NCBI GenBank assembly: GCA_900073065.1
Contig: FJOG01000056.1
Coordinates: 76,455 to 140,454 of the forward strand
Source of the DNA: Phialocephala subalpina
Lineage: Eukaryota; Ascomycota; Leotiomycetes; Helotiales; Mollisiaceae
Length of the DNA stretch: 64,000 nt
Reading direction: 5' to 3'
Positions 46,832 through 57,707 of the stretch are shown one piece after another (positions within the stretch are counted from its first letter, which is position 1; each line of letters opens with the position of its first letter). The translations under genes were made by a program, and so were the position numbers. The notes below the pieces were generated by a model, which searched no databases, was not told where the DNA came from, and saw nothing but the letters and a program-made list of their open reading frames with translations.

Positions 46832-48139
46832 CTTCAAAGGCGAGGAGTTTGAGAGGCTTGATGGAGAAGGAGAGAGCTCTCGCAGAGCTTCCTGAAGCCT
46901 ACATGTTTGCCTGCGACGTGTATGGACGACAAAACTTGGAAGGCTGACGACGCGCCGCATTTCTTAATCTTATCGTGATCCCTGTCGTGTTCGGCCCAGG
47001 TGACCTCCAAACCGCCATGAAGGTTGCCTTGTTGAGGCCTAATGGGCCGGAGTCAAACAATAAGGCTGAGGCGCAGCTGAGATTTTCGTTTCTGACCACC
47101 CAGAAACCGACAGTACTGCCTAGAGAATATCCGCGATAAACGACGTCACAACTTGTTTGCGGAAAGGGGCTCAAAAGAGGTTACTTTAACAAGTCTGACT
47201 AATCTATCCTAGTTACCATCAACTTTCAGTGCTTTGAGTCAAACTCAAAACCTTCTTTGGACGATGTTGAATCGGTGTTATTCTCAGCTGCGAAAAGCTT
47301 GATAAGCTCGACGCACTACTATACTAAGTTGATGTGCAGTTCTTCTAAGTCGCCAACGAAGAAGGTGCTAAGAAGGCACTCGAGGAGTTTGACGACGGAT
47401 TGAGCGAGCTTATCGAAGGTGGAGTTAGAGATATCGTCGATACCGTTGCTTGGATAGGCGGAAATAGCTAGAGTGAAAGTAGCGTTGGTTTGATGGGTGA
47501 TGGAATCCTGAAACTAATAAGTAGATTTTCGGAGCTATTCTTTGCCCGATGTCGAACGTTCCGAGTCCGAGACTTCTCTAAAAGTACTCTTTAAGCAAAT
47601 GTTGATTTAGAACTTCTACAGTACTCGGCGCTATAATCAAGAGACCTGATCGCAGACGGGCCAGCGGCGAGGTTAGAAAAACCGCTCGCTCTTAATTCTC
47701 AATATCTGTGTTTTTCTAATACTGTTTTCCAAATCTTTGTACTATGTCCAAATCTCTCCAGCCAAATGAGCCAAACTCGCTTATCGCGTAGCGGGAATAG
47801 CGGGTTCTTGTTACGCTTTTTAAATATCGTTATTAAAATTTGATAAAAGTATTATAAGACAATAAAGGTCAGATTAAGTATAATTAATTAAAAAGCCAGA
47901 AATCAAAGCATATAACGATATAGTAAATCTTGCTTGGAATGATTAAGCTTGCTCAAGTGGGCCGCTCAAAGTACTTAAGGCACTCAAATGAGTTGCTTAA
48001 GGTGCTTAAGTTACTCAGGCGAATTAATTGAGCCGGGGGTGAGCCGAGGATAATTAGCGCTTGAGCAAGAGCAGTAAGCTTACTAACCCTATACGGCACT
48101 TAAGAAAGAGAAAATTGATTCATGATACTAAGGAATCCA
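46832..48139. other. intergenic region
   Basis: No gene was recognised. The part 47930-48090 contains many CTTAAG, CTCAAG and TGAGCC words typical of the flank of the dispersed repeat. Confidence 0.35.
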
Positions 48140-48280
48140 AAATTTAGTCGATGCTGCTCCCGCCGTAGAAGGATATCGTCTGACACTAGGTGAGTACACA
48201 CTACGATATAACCCACTTATCGATAATTGAATTAAATTTCCGAGCTAAGAGAAGCGCGCTTTACTCGCATATACATTAGC
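48140..48280 (+). repeat. dispersed repeat, copy B
   Basis: This is the second copy of the element at 34622-34770, in opposite orientation. Both carry GGAATCCAAAATTTAGTCGA at one end and GAAGCGCGCTTTACTCGC at the other. Confidence 0.6.
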
Positions 48281-48589
48281 GTGCGCCTAACAGCGACACA
48301 CGCCAGCTTGTCCTCTCCATCATCTCTCCTCATTCTTGGTGTTCCCCCTCATCGTAGCAAACCCTGTGGAGTATCGAAAACTATATTTTCAAAAGAGTTG
48401 TATTTCCGGTACAGAAAAAACTACATGCAACACAACTACCTAACATAAACATTGTGCGGTAATGTCATTCCTGTGGAGTTCAAAAACTGGCAATATAAAA
48501 ACAAAATGACCTTGGCATATTTTCCCCCTCTCCAACACAAGCTCGCAACATTGGATTCATGCCCGTGTTCTCGCCCAGCCCCCTACACT

Positions 48590-50016
48590 TTAGCCGGAAG
48601 CACCAGTGGTACATGTAATCCCTGGGCTATTATCAATGTTTGCACAGAGATTTTCAGCTGTCCCACTTGGCGGAACCACTGCCCAGCTCGTAAAGTAGAG
48701 ATCACAAGTTCCAGCAGGAGGGCAGTCAAGATTTGAAACCGCCGGTTCATAGCTGACAAACCTCAAAGTTAGTCTACTTAACCAGGAGCTCGAACAAGGG
48801 GGGAGAAATTTATGCGTACTTGGTGTTGGTTGTGCCCTGGAAATTTTTGAAGTAGATGCCTGTCAAGCTTGCTGCGCTGGGGTCTGCAGTGCACTCAGCT
48901 GCAGTAGAACCGTAGCAGCTTTGAATCTGGGCGCCATAGTCGCAGCCACTGACAGTGACTCCGTCCCAAGTAACGTTCGAAACGGTGGAGGTTCCGTGGG
49001 TTGAGCCACCGGGGTACACTTTGATACCTGCTGCCTTGCCGCAATTGATCACTTAGAGAATCTCAAAGTTAACATACTTGTTCCAGAAATTTGAATGTAC
49101 TCATCGTTCGATTACGAAATCGAACGTCTGGTAACCCACAAGATATACCGATGGAGCAGAGAAAGACGAGGGTATACATACTGGTTGCATCTGTGACGTA
49201 TACGTTCTTGACCCAGTCTGCGTTCGTCTTGCCCAAGGAGCCAACGCTGAGACCATGGTTGGTACCTGCACAGGTAATTCCATCTACCGTCACATAGTTG
49301 CAGCCGGATTTAAATGCAACGCAATCGTCCTGGTTACTGACGTAGACGCTTTTAATAGTCGTGTAAGTGCTCTCGCCGATATCAAAGCCGTCCGTATTTT
49401 TGGGCAAGTTCGTAGATTTTGAAGCGGCAGTCATGGTGAGGCTTGCATAGTTGACATTGGTGACACCTCCTTTCTGGCCAAAGAACGCATTGGGAGCATT
49501 CTTAACCTTGAATCCAGTTATAGTGATGTCCGAGCCACCGTTGATATAAATTGCAGTCGGTCTGGCGAAATCTGGGTTTGCCGCCCATTGATCGTAAGAA
49601 GTCTGCCCATTCCCATCAAGCACACCCGCACCGGTTAAAGAACGGATCGTGACACCGTTGATTGCGTTTAGATAGATGATTCCAGACGCAGTTGCCCAGT
49701 AAGTGGTGTCGTCGGAAGCTTTAAGAGTACCTTCCAGTTGGAAGTCGCAGTTGGCGCATCCAGAGAACGTGAGCATGGTTCGAAGACTGTAAGTCGTGCC
49801 TGCTGGGATGACAATCGTGCCTCCGCTGCCACAGGAGGCTATAGCTGCAATAATGGCAGGAGTATCATCCAGTTGATCATTTCCCAGGCTTGCTGGAGTA
49901 CAAGTAGCACGCTTTGCGAGCACCACTCGATCAGGAATAAGATCATCAGTTGGAGCCGCAATAGCTCCAGCTAAAAGAGTAGAAACGAAAACCAAATTGA
50001 GTGGGATGAATAGCAT
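48590..50016 (-). CDS. GH28 xylogalacturonan hydrolase-like polygalacturonase
   Basis: This is a secreted inverting pectinase of family GH28. Three exons are inferred: 50016-49182, 49051-48820 and 48752-48590. They sum to 1230 nt, or 409 residues. The signal peptide is MLFIPLNLVFVSTLLAGAIAA. Catalytic motifs are NTDGFDIGES, NQDDCVAFKSG, GTNHGLSVGSLGK and AGIKVYPGG, which replaces the R-I-K of true endopolygalacturonases. This variant set and the SYGS-like CYGSTAAEC block fit endo-xylogalacturonan hydrolase or an exo-acting relative rather than a plain endopolygalacturonase; that choice is inference. Intron 49052-49181 is unusually long (130 nt) and might hide a further small exon, although the frame joins as D-A-T-M-I-N-C-G-K. 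It is divergent from the CE8 gene, sharing an 877-bp promoter region. Confidence 0.88.
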
Positions 50017-50893
50017 GATAAATAATGCTCAATAGAGATGAAGATTGTGCGAGATGAAGATTGTGCGAGATGAAGATTGTGCGAGATGAAGATTGTGCGA
50101 GATGAAGTCTTTGCAAGAAGAGGAGAAAGTGGATATGATAGAAAAAGAAAACGAAGTCCTTCCTATACAAATGGGGTGACCACACTAGATGACCTGAGGA
50201 CGGACAAAGTTTTGAAATAATGCCATACATAAAAGGATCTTCCTTGGTGGAATATAGCAGAGAGTCATTCTGCACCAATGATAGAATATGACTTTTTCAA
50301 GTCTTTGAGGTTCGGACATTGAGACATTCTTGGGAAGTATAGAATACCCTTGAGAGTGCACCAAGATGTACGTCCCAGTTTGCTCAGGTTCCAATGCCGG
50401 CGATGGTGAAGTTATATTACCAGGATTCCCCGCAAATTCTCAAGGCCCGTTCTTAGCTATTGCCGGGCGGGTAAGTTTGGCTGGCCCCACAACGGCATTC
50501 CGGAAATTCTGAATTTAGCCTTAATTGAGCCCTGCAAGCCGCGAGAGATGAGTTGACCATCCAGGGCTGCTCGATGTGCACAAAGGAGAAGTTAATTTCC
50601 TGCGCTTTTGTAGAGCAGAATTAAATTCCACGAATACCTTGCTTGCAAGGTCCTTCCGATCAGGTTTAACAGACGAAAGGTTTGATAGACGGAAGAAATG
50701 TCACGGGTGGGAATTTGAGAATGTGAACGTAAGATTTACATAAATTTGATGACGACGTCCTCCTTGTAGCTTCTGCTTCTCGTGGGAAGCCGCCCACCTA
50801 AAAGGAAGGAGATTCTATCTTCCTTGGAGCTTTTCAACTCATTGAGATACATTGCTTGAATATAGCACTGTTAATCAAACTGCAATTTCAATT
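50017..50893. promoter_or_regulatory. shared promoter region of divergent GH28 and CE8 pectin genes
   Basis: An 877-bp intergenic region between two divergent genes for pectin breakdown. It includes a 16-bp tandem array next to the GH28 start. Co-regulation by a pectin-inducible activator is inferred from the arrangement; no binding site was established. Confidence 0.5.
50035..50107. repeat. 16-bp tandem repeat, 4.5 copies, at the GH28 5' end
   Basis: The unit GAGATGAAGATTGTGC repeats four times exactly, plus nine bases of a fifth, starting 18 bases upstream of the GH28 start codon. It probably lies in the 5' untranslated region. Confidence 0.9.
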
Positions 50894-52844
50894 ATGCACA
50901 CCCTCATCCTGTTGTTTTTTGGACTTTTTGCCCTTGTGGCAGATACCTCTCCTACTCCATCAGCAAATCATCCAAGCCGAACCATTGAAAAGCGTTCTGC
51001 TCGAACAGCCAACCCCGGTGACTGTCTTGAGGTACAAGGAACTAGCNNNNNNNNNNNNNNNNNNNNNNNNNNNNNNNNNNNNNNNNNNNNNNNNNNNNNN
51101 NNNNNNNNNNNNNNNNNNNNNNNNNNNNNNNNNNNNNNNNNNNNNNNNNNNNNNNNNNNNNNNNNNNNNNNNNNNNNNNNNNNNNNNNNNNNNNNNNNNN
51201 NNNNNNNNNNNNNNNNNNNNNNNNNNNNNNNNNNNNNNNNNNNNNNNNNNNNNNNNNNNNNNNNNNNNNNNNNNNNNNNNNNNNNNNNNNNNNNNNNNNN
51301 NNNNNNNNNNNNNNNNNNNNNNNNNNNNNNNNNNNNNNNNNNNNNNNNNNNNNNNNNNNNNNNNNNNNNNNNNNNNNNNNNNNNNNNNNNNNNNNNNNNN
51401 NNNNNNNNNNNNNNNNNNNNNNNNNNNNNNNNNNNNNNNNNNNNNNNNNNNNNNNNNNNNNNNNNNNNNNNNNNNNNNNNNNNNNNNNNNNNNNNNNNNN
51501 NNNNNNNNNNNNNNNNNNNNNNNNNNNNNNNNNNNNNNNNNNNNNNNNNNNNNNNNNNNNNNNNNNNNNNNNNNNNNNNNNNNNNNNNNNNNNNNNNNNN
51601 NNNNNNNNNNNNNNNNNNNNNNNNNNNNNNNNNNNNNNNNNNNNNNNNNNNNNNNNNNNNNNNNNNNNNNNNNNNNNNNNNNNNNNNNNNNNNNNNNNNN
51701 NNNNNNNNNNNNNNNNNNNNNNNNNNNNNNNNNNNNNNNCATGTGGCCTGGAACATATACCGAGCGTGTTACGATTCAATATGGAGGAGCCCTGAGCATC
51801 TACGGCTATTCGATAAAGTAAGTATCAACTGACGTTTCCTTCAGGAAAAAAGGGAAGAGGACGATTCAATCATTGACTCTCGAGGCAATAGTACGGGTAT
51901 CCAGGCAGACAACCAAGTGACAATTACCACGAGCGAGACTTCTTCTGCAGCCGGTAACTTGGACGCGAGCTCTGCCTTGCATCTCTATGGCAACAACTAT
52001 TCGGTGTGGAATATCAATATTGAAAACACCTATGGGGCAGGTGCACAGGTAAGTTAACCCCTCAGAGTAGGCTTTTTAACAGCTGTTTTGGGTTCCAAAA
52101 CCAGTTCCTGTGTTGACTGAATGCATCACAGGCAGTTGCCGTAACCGCCACGGGGAACTACATTGCGATGTACGCTTGTGGAATTTATGGATATCAAGAC
52201 ACACTCTATGCCAAGTCTGGTTATCAATATTTCTCCAGGTGTTATATTGAAGGTATGTCATATCCCGCATTGCCAGGCACGAGCCTTATAAATGGATGAT
52301 CACTGATCATGCACAGGGGCGGATGACTTCATCTTCGGTAATGCTGCTGCTTGGTTTGGAGATTGTAAGTAAACTGGCTCCTAATCCTCGCCTCTCTTTT
52401 AACCAAGAGGTAGGCACAATTGCTTGCAATGGTGGAGGTTCAATCACTGCCAACAATAGGGCATCAGCTAGCGACCCAGCATGGTACGTTTTCGACACGT
52501 CCACAATCACAGCAGCATCTGGATGGACGACTACTGGAGCCAATTATCTGGGCCGACCATGGGGCCTTTACTCAAGAGTTATCTTCCAAAAGTGCAGCTT
52601 GAGTAATGTTATCAACGCCCAGGGATGGACCACTTTAGCCGTAGGAGCAACCCCGTGAGTTTCCTATCGTTCGTTATAATATCACCGCTAACTCGGATTG
52701 AAATAAAGTACTTATGAAGAATATGAAAACACTGGAGCCGGCTCTGCAACTACTGCTCGGTTGTATGAGACTACAGCTACGGCAGCTGTGACGTACAGTA
52801 CGCTTTGGGGGGGATCTTCGTCTTGGGCTGACCTTAATTTTTAA
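50894..52844 (+). CDS. CE8 pectin methylesterase (central part hidden by gap)
   Basis: This secreted enzyme removes methyl esters from homogalacturonan, making it accessible to polygalacturonases. The ATG at 50894 opens a signal peptide (MHTLILLFFGLFALVADTS). After the gap the exons are 51740-51817, 51892-52048, 52132-52252, 52317-52364, 52414-52654 and 52709-52844, joined by introns of 49-83 nt. Motifs are MWPGTYTERVTIQYGG, CGIYGYQDTLYAKSGYQYFS (with the catalytic Gln), YIEGADDFIFGNAAAWF (with the catalytic Asp pair region) and NYLGRPWG (with the substrate Arg). The stop is at 52842. The segment encoded at 51047-51739 is unknown, so the N-terminal beta-helix turns cannot be checked. No lesion is visible. 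Confidence 0.9.
51047..51739. other. assembly gap (693 N) inside the CE8 gene
   Basis: A run of undetermined bases between the propeptide region and the first conserved beta-helix block of the pectin methylesterase. The true gap length may differ. Confidence 1.
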
Positions 52845-53224
52845 GGCTTGATTGTGGAGGCGAAATTAAGAAAGGTGCTTGGTGCTACCATATCAGAGCG
52901 GAGAAAGATTTTCCTTTCTTGGTATTAGTTCTTGGAATATAGCTAGCCTTTCAACGGAATCAATTTTCTTACAACCTATGACAGTTTGCAAATGTTAGTA
53001 TTCCCAAAAAGCCCCCAACGCCCACTCCATTACATACGTGGATGATTGTGGAGAACGGTACACACGTGGCATAGGAGCCTTTGACCCCTAGTACCATTTC
53101 TGTTTCTCCTTGGGAATTTTGCATGCGCTGTAGGCTCTTAGTGGGATTTTTCTTCTATCCTCATGGTTTGAACATGGGATAAGAAGAGATAACGAAAGGT
53201 TATATCTGATTCTTAACGATTTGA

Positions 53225-54170
53225 AAGTTGCGTTTATATAAATAGGTAAATAAATATTTTTACTAACGATTAAAGACGATTTTGCTACAAAACCATTATA
53301 ATCCCTATAATAAAACCCTTAAAAATATAATAATTTAACGAATTTTACCAAAATGCCCTTATTAGTATTTCTATTTCAAATTAGTATATTATAATAATTT
53401 TTTTTATAGAATCTTATGATTTTGGAATACTAAGAAAATATAAACAAAATAGTTTTAAAATCTCAAATTATATAGTAATTCGTATAATATTTGATTGCGA
53501 TATCAAGTTTCGAAAATAAGAGGTTAATATAATTACTCGAAATTACTTAAGGTTAATTAAATTTCAATACCTAAAAATAAAACCCTTTATTAAAATCTTT
53601 AATACTTAGTAATTAGCAATTATATAATAAAATAATTTATAATATAATGATTTTTTAAGAAAGTAAACTTTCCAAAAATATATTTATCGTAAAAATAAAA
53701 TTATAATTAATTGATTATACTTGAAATTTTTTAAATATAAGAATTAATTATAAAATTATAATCTAATTTTAATTAATTTTAAATTTAATAATAATTATTA
53801 AAATACTTTTAATATTTTGATTTTTATTACTTTTAAATTCTCCTTTATAATTTGATAATAATATATATATATTACTTTTTATAATATTATATAAAGTAAA
53901 TATTTCTTATTTCTCGATTTACGAAATTCGAAAAAATTAATTATATTATATATTTCATGGTTTTCTATTCTATCGTTTATATTACTTTATTATTATTATT
54001 TCTTATTAAATATTTAAACCTTTGAAATATCGCAAATATCTCCTTAATATTTTATTATATTAGGGCAACTTTGATAGCTTTTTATGGATTTGTTAATACT
54101 ATTTTCTATACTTTTATACGACAAGTATTGGTAAACTAAATCAATAATACACTATCTAACTTGGTCTTTA
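53225..54170. repeat. AT-rich block
   Basis: Almost 950 bases dominated by A and T with no coding frame, beginning shortly after the CE8 gene. It is consistent with RIP-mutated repeat remains; no element can be identified. Confidence 0.6.
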
Positions 54171-55543
54171 CCACTGGGAATAGAACGGCTACTTCCTATC
54201 CTTTCCCTCACTTCTGCGCAATTTCGCATCTTATCGTTTACAAGAATTGATAAGAAACTTATCTTCTGACAATAACTACCCCTTTTCAAGTACCCACCTC
54301 CCCACCCATGAAAGCCCAAAAGACAAAACACATCCCACTGAGATAAGGCAAAATTAGTTCTCGATCATGCCTGGCACTTGCGCAGTCCTAGAATAGGCGA
54401 TCGATAGGGTAGATAATCGACCTATCATCGATAGGAAAGGTCGAGAAGGAAGTCCTTTGTGCCCTCAATTTTGGGTGGAGGCGGGATATTTATAGCTGAG
54501 AATGAAAGGAGCCATTTTGCACGTGAACCATCTTTCGAAATTCCGGAACGAGGCAGGAAAGAGAACAAAAAATAAAAATAAAAAATAAAAAAAGGGAAAG
54601 ACGGTGCGTGTAAAGGCAGCAGATTCGGTTTTTCAAGTAACCTTCATTGCAAAAAACTCCGAGGCTAAAGAAGCACCACTTTCTCGTCGAGGAAGAGTAT
54701 ACGAGACTTCAAAGGAAAAGAATCTGAGACGAATAACTCAGTTTGAAGATACCGAAGAGTTCTCAGTCTGCCGAAATTGCGAAGCTTTTGCCTCTCGAAG
54801 ATCCTTGTAGGATCTTTCGAGCTGGTTGCTACTTTCCATTTCGACCAACTCACCTCGCCTCCAACCCTTCCGCACCCAGCCCACAATTTTCTTTCAAGAT
54901 TTTAAACTCGAACCAGTTTGGCAGCAGCCGACGCCTTGACAATAATTCCTATTTCAAGTACTAGCCGCGTCCTCCATCTCAAGCCTATGAAAAGCGTCTC
55001 GCCAGACGCAGACGAGAACTGGAGTCGCACAACATGGCAAAATGGAAGGGCAGAAAGGCTCCACGAGGCGCAACAACAGCAGTAAGCTCCTCTTCCGTGG
55101 CAAAAACGAAAATACGGATGGCGGAACAAAAGATCTAGGAGGATAGGATATTTAATATTCCGTTCTGCTCCTTCAAGGCAAGGCTGCAACGAAAAGCTAG
55201 GGGAAAAAATTAATGTGAGGCGATCGGTTGACGTCAGGAATCCGCAGCAGGTCATCGCTTGAGAGAGGTAGGAGAGCAGTGAGTTTCAGACAGATTCGGG
55301 CCGCTTGGCCTACCGAGATCTTTCTCGGTCCCGGGAGAAAGATAGCTGAAGACAAATGAATGATCATGATGCAGTTCAATTCTATGTATAAAGCAAAGTG
55401 CTGTGTGGTATCTCTCAAAACGCCAACCATGCCATGTCATGCAACCCATATTTCCAGCTGCCGCTATGCAGCGATGCACATTTCGCAATGCAAATGCAAG
55501 CGCCAATTCCAACTCAAAATGAAAGCTCATCTGGTCCCAATGA
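54171..55543. other. intergenic region
   Basis: No supported gene was found. A purine-rich run lies at 54550-54600 and short open frames occur on both strands, none with a recognisable motif. Confidence 0.35.
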
Positions 55544-57707
55544 TCACCCAGCCTCATCTAAACACTGACAATCCCCAACATCATCACCCCTCCCCATCCC
55601 ACTCAACAAACTCGGACACCTCGCGGCAACAGCCTTATCAGTACCACACTGTATCAACAACCCCCAAATTCTCTCAACCGTAAACCCAAAATACGGATTA
55701 CTCGGGCTATCACCCTCTCCCACCTCATCCATACCTCCCTCATCACCGTTTCCTCCCAGCGCTAACATGGTCGCATTATGTGCCCATCCATCTCTGCTTG
55801 TGATCGCATCCAACAAATTCTTGTAATTCTTCTTGCCGATGCCACGAATTCGAGCTGCAGATGCGATGAACTGACCTTTGTAGGAGAGCGTGATCTCCTG
55901 GTTACTGTCACATGGCGCACCGTAAATCTTCTCGTAGAGCGTGGGGACCACGGCCCATTTGTCTTCCCAGCCCCATCGATCGCTGCAGGAGCCGCATTGA
56001 CAGGTCACTCCTGTGAACCCGAGACTCAGCATTCCGGTCTGGGGAACGAGATAATCGTTGATGCGTGGAATGAGTTCCCGAATGTTGTGAGGGTGAGCTT
56101 GGATGAACATTGTCTTTTCGGCGAGAGAATCCCAGTTGGAGACGATGTGGTGAAGGTAGGTTCCGCCTTCTCGACCGGTGTTGGGGAGCCGGGAGACGAT
56201 GTCTGCGCCGGTTTCGCGTTTGAGGATGTGGAGGTCAGAGGCTGGATCTTTGGTGTAGATGATGACGCTGACGTCAGAGAGGGCGCTGAGGTATGCTGTA
56301 GATTTGATTCTCTCGACCATAGATTTGACAGACGTCGGTGATTCTTGGTACATACTTATGACGATGTCGAATTTAGATTGAGGTTTGTAGGAAAGGTCGA
56401 AGGAGGTCGGCAGGCCGAGTGGCATTGAGTAGATAGATACCGACGAGAGTGAGGAGAGGAATAGCGAGAGAAAGAAGATGGTGATGAGAAGAGAACTGGA
56501 CGTAAGGATTCGGCTCGGCTTTCGAGGTTCGGAAAACTCTTTTCCGTATTTGCTGTTGAATTGTTGTTGCGTGTTGTCCATGCAGTGAAGAATGAAGGCA
56601 TGGATTTGTTCGTCTCCCACCAGCCAGGCAGTCGCAATAAGATATGCCACAACCTGTACCCAGGAGACGTATGTAGGATGCCAATATATCGAAGCGATGC
56701 CAACGAGAAAGTTGGAAGTCAGTGAAGCTAGAAGTTCGGTAGGTGGCAGAGGTATATTTGAGAATTGGAGTTGTGGATCGTTGAACGAGATAGGCGTGAA
56801 TGTCATGACAGATGTGCCAGAGAATGCGGTGCCGACGATTGAGGCTATATTGACAACCATCAAAGCTATTGTGTGACTGTCAAGTTCATGCATATGGTGA
56901 ATATGTTCCTTTTGGTAGATCCCGAAGCCACTGAAGAGCAAACCAAAGACCAGTGTCATGATAACAAAGCCGTGGCTTGCTTTCAGTCGCGCCTGCACTG
57001 CAATTTCTGGGCCACTCCTTTCGATACCAATGACGAAGCAGGCACGAGAGAGTCCCATCAGCAAGATGCCGGTAGCGCCCCAGATCAAACCATGTACCAT
57101 CAACCGATATTCGTTGTATAGAATGACACTGGAGGCGACGACTGCCAGAATGGCTTCCCATGGCAGCCATTTCTGGGACCGAGAAGGAGAGCAGAGTAAG
57201 AAGAGGACGATGGATTCGGCGGCATACGCAAGAGGCTAAATTTTGTCAGACTCATTCCTCGAACTTGGCTTCAGTGCTTACAAATAGCATCACAATTACT
57301 GGAAGGCTTGGCATGTGGAGCAAGCCTACCAGCAACATTGGGAACGAAGCCGCAGCCGCCAATGCCGCAGGTAGCATGAAAGCCCAGTACTTGTTCACCA
57401 AGAGATCACTTCCTGTCAACTTCCTCAATCCCCATTGTGATATGCCGCCTGATATATGATTCGTCTCGGACGCGACACGGAGCAGGATTGTATATACAAC
57501 GAGAGCGGCGCCGAAGGAGCGGAAGGCAATGGTGAGGGCTGTTGCGTTGTTAGGAAAATTGGTAAGAGAAGGCAGGAAGTCAACGTACGGTAATCTGGCA
57601 GATGTTAGTAGAGGCTCCACGAAAGGGAATTGGCAGACTTACGGTATCCATGGGTAAACATCAATCGTTTCGTCGTTATCAGAGCCGTGGCAGAACACAT
57701 CGTCCAT
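55544..57707 (-). CDS. multi-pass membrane protein with C-terminal DUF3431 domain
   Basis: Three exons are inferred: 57707-57643, 57594-57282 and 57235-55544. They sum to 2070 nt, or 689 residues. The start MDDVFCHGSDNDETIDVYPW is joined by a 48-nt intron to LPYVDFLPSL. The N-terminal half has roughly 8-10 hydrophobic helices in a drug/metabolite-transporter-like pattern (WGATGILLMGLSRACFVIGIE, GFVIMTLVFGLLFSGFGIY). After a further helix near residue 370, the C-terminal part is DUF3431: FDIVISMYQESPTSVKSM, SRLPNTGREGGTYLHHIVSN, KTMFIQAHPHNIRELI, and a C-rich CQCGSCSDRWGW. DUF3431 resembles the core of glycan-related enzymes, but its activity is unknown. The predicted topology places it on one side of a membrane, joined to a transporter-like module. 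Confidence 0.8.
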
